DNA of 38,137 bases from an uncultured Acidimicrobiaceae bacterium (GTDB lineage: Bacteria > Actinomycetota > Acidimicrobiia > Spongiisociales > UBA5794). The DNA lies in assembly GCA_947258985.1 (NCBI GenBank), contig CAMYKI010000059.1:1-38137 (forward strand), read 5' to 3'. This document shows positions 35,155 to 38,137 of the stretch, piece by piece. Numbering within the stretch: the first letter of the stretch is position 1; each line of letters opens with the position of its first letter. The notes beneath the pieces were generated by a model that ran no database searches, had not been told where the DNA came from, and saw nothing but the letters and a program-made list of their open reading frames with translations. The translations under genes and the position numbers were made by a program.

Positions 35155-35184
35155 ATCGTAAGGATATGGAGTCGGACGCTGCAA
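35155..35184 (-). promoter_or_regulatory. Possible promoter of the small membrane protein
   Basis: On the minus strand, -35 TTGCAG (35184-35179) and -10 TACGAT (35160-35155), spacer 18, 35 bases before the GTG. The -35 match is weak. Confidence 0.3.
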
Positions 35185-35196
35185 GAAGGAGCCGGG

Positions 35197-37395
35197 TCAG
35201 TTGCCCAGGTGCGTCGCCATCTGCCGGGCAGCGATCTCGTGCCCCAGGTCGAGCCAGTGCATATTTCCCGGCTGATAGGGGCAATCGCCCGCCGTCCGGA
35301 GCGGGTCCCGTAGATCCACTACCTCAGCGCCGACGAGTTGCGCCAACGGCACCGCCACTCGCTGCGGTTGATCGAGATCGAAGTCGGCAAGATCAACGTT
35401 GTCGGGGTAGTACTCCAGGTCGTCGGGCGTGCAGACCTGAATTGAAGCAGGAACCAGCATCATGATGAGTCTTGCGTCAGGCGCCATGTTCCGCACCTTC
35501 TGCATCGACTCGAGAGCAAGCTCATATGCCGGGCTGCCAATCTCGATCTCCCCTGGTTCGAAGGCGCCGAAGTGGCCCAGCAGATATCCGGTGCGGTTCG
35601 GTATGCCCAGCGTTGCGAGCAGCGGTTCGGTGACGTGGTAACGGAGGTACTTCGAGAGGTGAGCCCATTGCAGGGTTGGGATTGGACCGGTGGGATCAGG
35701 ACGACCGAAACCGATGCTTTCGGTTGTCTCATCGAGGTCGGCTTCTGAGTCGAAGAAGTCGTTCACGAAGAAGCCCACCACAACGACATCGGGATCGAAC
35801 ACCGGAACGAGACGTTGCGCGACCGTGGCGTACTGCGGCGGACCGTATCCGGTAACAGCACCGTTCCATACTGTGACCTCACTTCCAAGAAGGTCCTCGA
35901 GGAGTCGCGGCCATGACCGCTCGGTGTCGACGCCTTCGGCGCTGGTGAATGCGTCTCCGAGCGTGAGGATGCGCAGATCGCCCTCGTCAGGCTCGGTGAG
36001 GGGACCGGCAAAACCGAAATCGTTCGCAGAAACCAAGTAGTCGTAGCTCTGCCACTGCAGCCGCGTGGCCTGAGATGGAATCAGCTTCCATCCCAGTTCG
36101 GCGTCCTCTTCGAGGCTTGGCCTCTCCCCCCACCCGAGCACTTCTTGCGGGTCGTTGGAACGAACCCAGGCGTCGCCGACCACTAGGGCTCCGTAGGCGA
36201 TAAAGCACAGGACCGCGATCGCGGCGCCTCGTCTGCCGAGGACACCGGCTTCCGCCCACTTCTTCCAGGTCCTTTGCCCCCTGGCCACGATCCATTCGAG
36301 AATCAGGGCCGCAACGACCGTGAGAGCCGCGGCTACGAGGAATCCGCCAATGACCCGGGCAGGACCGGCCATTCCCCCCGGCATCAGGATGTGAAAGATC
36401 GGCTGGTGAACGATGAAGAGAGCCAACGAGTGCCGGCCCACCCACTCCGTGCCGACCGCAAACCGGCCGCGTCCATTCAGTGGTGAAAGCACCCGATACA
36501 GCAGGACGAATAGCCCGGCGCCGAACAGGAAAGGGCCCCAGGCGTTCCCGGCCAACGTCAGGGAAGAGGCGATTCCGATGGGAATGGCGATTGCGGCACC
36601 GACTAGCGCCCGTCGGGTTTGCATCAGATTCTTGTCCGAGACAAGCCAGACGGCCACCAACATTCCGAATGCGAATTCGGGGAGCCGGGTGACGAAGATG
36701 GCCCCTCGTGCCCAGGTGTCCAGATAGGCATCGAACACGAGAAGCCCGGCGAGCTTGATGACCACACCGCCGCCCATGACCCACCACAGAGTTCTCCGGC
36801 CGTACGTCTCGAAGGCTCGGTAGATGAGCGGAAACGCCAGATAGAGCTGAATCAGCAGGGCTATGAACCACCACGCCGGTACCAGGTAGTAGATCGTCTC
36901 CGGCGTGATCCGGAATCCAACGAGGCTTGCCCAGAACCGGGGGTCCCAGGGCGCCGCTACCAGTTCGGCGGCACCGCCTCCTATGAAGACGAGGATCGGG
37001 ATCGACGCGAGTAGCGCAAGGCCGTGGACTACCAGCCAGGTTGGTGCCACCCGTTCGACCCGCCGCTTCGCAAATCCGGAATCAACGCCGCCACGGCGAC
37101 CGGCCGCCAGCATCAGGCCGAGACCGCTTGCAATGATGAAGAGCTGGACTCCAACCTCACCGAACAGTCCGAGGTAACGGAAGACGTTGAAGGCCAGATC
37201 CCAGAGACTTCCCGTGGTTGGAGCCAGTTGATCGACTCGTTCGGCCAGGGGTTCCCAGTCCGCAGAGGGGTTGGCGATGAACGGATACTCCCCCATGCGT
37301 TCCAGAGCGTGGTTGAACACGATGAGGACGAGGGCGATGGCTTTGATCCATTCCAACCAGCGGAGACGTCCGCTACTGGAGTCCTGGCCCGGCAT
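35197..37395 (-). CDS. Acyltransferase-3 / SGNH fusion protein (OafA-like), SGNH serine lost
   Basis: A 732-aa protein. Residues about 11-375 form an acyltransferase-3 domain with ten or more membrane helices and the conserved His29 in VFNHALERMG. Residues about 470-732 form an extracellular SGNH-type domain. Such fusions O-acylate cell-surface polysaccharide. SGNH blocks: I reads LTLGDAFTSA, with Ala482 where the catalytic Ser of GDS belongs (codon GCA); III is GFFVND (Asn545); V is DLGH (Asp716, His719). So the relay residues persist but the nucleophile is absent. ATG 37395 follows GGGGGG closely; the longer frame to 37590 has no support. Confidence 0.87.
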   Translation of the reverse strand: MPGQDSSSGRLRWLEWIKAIALVLIVFNHALERMGEYPFIANPSADWEPLAERVDQLAPTTGSLWDLAFNVFRYLGLFGEVGVQLFIIASGLGLMLAAGRRGGVDSGFAKRRVERVAPTWLVVHGLALLASIPILVFIGGGAAELVAAPWDPRFWASLVGFRITPETIYYLVPAWWFIALLIQLYLAFPLIYRAFETYGRRTLWWVMGGGVVIKLAGLLVFDAYLDTWARGAIFVTRLPEFAFGMLVAVWLVSDKNLMQTRRALVGAAIAIPIGIASSLTLAGNAWGPFLFGAGLFVLLYRVLSPLNGRGRFAVGTEWVGRHSLALFIVHQPIFHILMPGGMAGPARVIGGFLVAAALTVVAALILEWIVARGQRTWKKWAEAGVLGRRGAAIAVLCFIAYGALVVGDAWVRSNDPQEVLGWGERPSLEEDAELGWKLIPSQATRLQWQSYDYLVSANDFGFAGPLTEPDEGDLRILTLGDAFTSAEGVDTERSWPRLLEDLLGSEVTVWNGAVTGYGPPQYATVAQRLVPVFDPDVVVVGFFVNDFFDSEADLDETTESIGFGRPDPTGPIPTLQWAHLSKYLRYHVTEPLLATLGIPNRTGYLLGHFGAFEPGEIEIGSPAYELALESMQKVRNMAPDARLIMMLVPASIQVCTPDDLEYYPDNVDLADFDLDQPQRVAVPLAQLVGAEVVDLRDPLRTAGDCPYQPGNMHWLDLGHEIAARQMATHLGN

Positions 37396-37625
37396 CTCAC
37401 CCCCCGGCGTTTGCGTTCCGATGCCTCTGGCGAGGGTAACTGAGCACTGCAGACTGAACTCTGCACATAGCCAGATCTGTGTAGGGGGGTAACCACCCGA
37501 GGCTCCAACCCTCGTCTGCCTGGACGACGGCATGCGGGGAGCATCTATACTCACGTCGCTCGGTTCTCGGGCGCCGCGATGGTGTAACATCCCGAATTCC
37601 TCGGGCCCAACCCGAATACTTTCGG

Positions 37626-37698
37626 GCCCCCATCGTCCAGCGGCCTAGGACTCCGCCCTTTCAAGGCGGCAACGGGGATTCGAATTCCCCTGGGGGCG
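37626..37698 (+). tRNA. tRNA-Glu (anticodon TTC)
   Basis: Acceptor GCCCCCA/TGGGGGC, D stem GTCC/GGAC, anticodon stem CCGCC/GGCGG with loop CTTTCAA (TTC), T arm GGGGA-TTCGAAT-TCCCC, discriminator G. CCA is not encoded. First of three tRNAs in a row. Confidence 0.95.
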
Positions 37699-37703
37699 CC
37701 CGT

Positions 37704-37781
37704 GGGGGCGTGGTGAAGTCTGGAGTTCACGCCGGCCTGTCAAGCCGGAGGTCGCGGGTTCAAATCCCGTCGCTCCCGCCA
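37704..37781 (+). tRNA. tRNA-Asp (anticodon GTC)
   Basis: Acceptor GGGGGCG/CGCTCCC, anticodon stem CCGGC/GCCGG with loop CTGTCAA (GTC), T arm GCGGG-TTCAAAT-CCCGT, discriminator G and an encoded CCA at 37779-37781. Confidence 0.95.
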
Positions 37782-37788
37782 CATACTG

Positions 37789-37810
37789 CGCCCGGACCTT
37801 GGTCCGGGCG
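37789..37810 (+). terminator. Stem-loop between tRNA-Asp and tRNA-Phe
   Basis: CGCCCGGACC and GGTCCGGGCG are exact reverse complements around two bases. It may help RNA processing or partly terminate the cluster. Confidence 0.5.
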
Positions 37811-37821
37811 TGGTTGTGCCA

Positions 37822-37894
37822 GGTCAGGTAGCTCAGTTGGTAGAGCGCTGGTCTGAAAAACCAGAGGTCGACGGATCGACGCCGTCCCTGACCA
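37822..37894 (+). tRNA. tRNA-Phe (anticodon GAA) with atypical T loop
   Basis: Acceptor GGTCAGG/CCTGACC, D stem GCTC/GAGC, anticodon stem CTGGT/ACCAG with loop CTGAAAA (GAA), T stem GACGG/CCGTC, discriminator A, no CCA. The T loop reads ATCGACG, so position 54 is A instead of the near-universal T. Confidence 0.93.
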
Positions 37895-37897
37895 CGA

Positions 37898-37925
37898 GAA
37901 CCCCGTCCAGAGGACGGGGTTCTTT
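37898..37925 (+). terminator. Intrinsic terminator of the tRNA cluster
   Basis: An 11-bp perfect stem GAACCCCGTCC/GGACGGGGTTC with a 3-base loop, followed by TTT, directly after tRNA-Phe. Confidence 0.85.
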
Positions 37926-38137
37926 GGCATTTCGCCTTGAGAAATGCAGGAGTCAGCACCGCTGGCCGCCCATAATCGGCAATCCAGAGCGCCTTGACTC
38001 AGCGATTCGACCAGCTGCGACAACGAGCACCGATGTGCCGTTACGCGCACGCCTGTGCCGGGGGCGGGACATCACCCGACGGCTCTGACGGGGGCTTCCT
38101 ACGACGCTGGTCAGGTAAGGAAACGAATCAGGATCGG
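37926..38137. other. No feature seen at the right edge
   Basis: The last 212 bases contain no frame with a start, ribosome site and recognisable protein, and no RNA gene or strong hairpin that I can support. Confidence 0.6.

Noticed and set aside
37626-38137. Integrated element at the tRNA cluster
   Set aside because: No integrase and no repeat of a tRNA 3' end was seen in the window.

Overview
The window looks like a chromosomal piece of a GC-rich, free-living actinobacterium, most like the Acidimicrobiia and probably from a metagenome. The signs are two DivIVA/Wag31-like coiled-coil proteins, a heliorhodopsin (a family typical of single-membrane bacteria), a Liv-type binding lipoprotein with a TTAAPAE linker, many 4-bp stop/start overlaps and GTG/TTG starts. 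No phage, transposase, plasmid or CRISPR signal is visible. Lineage is inference; no marker gene is present.

Bases 1-15232 (minus strand) hold one long gene train of 14 genes. Order of transcription: TetR regulator, ketoacyl-synthase-III-like enzyme, acyl-CoA ligase, alpha/beta hydrolase, Liv-type binding lipoprotein, two ATPases, two permeases, a second acyl-CoA ligase, a Ser-type PhaC-like protein, a small PhaE-like protein, a Cys-type PhaC-like protein, and a crotonase. A perfect 29-bp palindrome sits just past a good promoter in front of tetR. Genes mostly overlap by 4 bp. My reading is an acid uptake, CoA activation and polyester (or acyl-transfer) module under a TetR switch. The substrate is unknown. 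The array ends in hairpins and an 81-bp tandem repeat.

Bases 15253-21440 hold a small unknown protein, a class I/II aminotransferase, serA and serB (serine synthesis), a plus-strand heliorhodopsin divergent from serB, and a D-2-hydroxyacid dehydrogenase converging on it.

Bases 21472-25332 hold two tandem DivIVA-domain genes. The downstream one appears to be a single ~997-aa gene split by a one-base deletion inside an 84-bp coding repeat.

Bases 25586-33232 hold central carbon and stress genes on the minus strand: ATP-type PEP carboxykinase, class I fructose-bisphosphate aldolase, a phosphohexomutase, a Fur-family regulator, Dps, and acetyl-CoA synthetase. Unusual multi-hairpin arrays follow pckA and acs.

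Bases 33367-38137 hold a plus-strand beta-propeller lipoprotein, a small membrane protein, an acyltransferase-3/SGNH fusion whose SGNH serine is alanine, and plus-strand tRNA-Glu, tRNA-Asp and tRNA-Phe followed by a terminator. After coding calls no stretch over 300 bases lacks a gene; the last 210 bases show nothing I can support.
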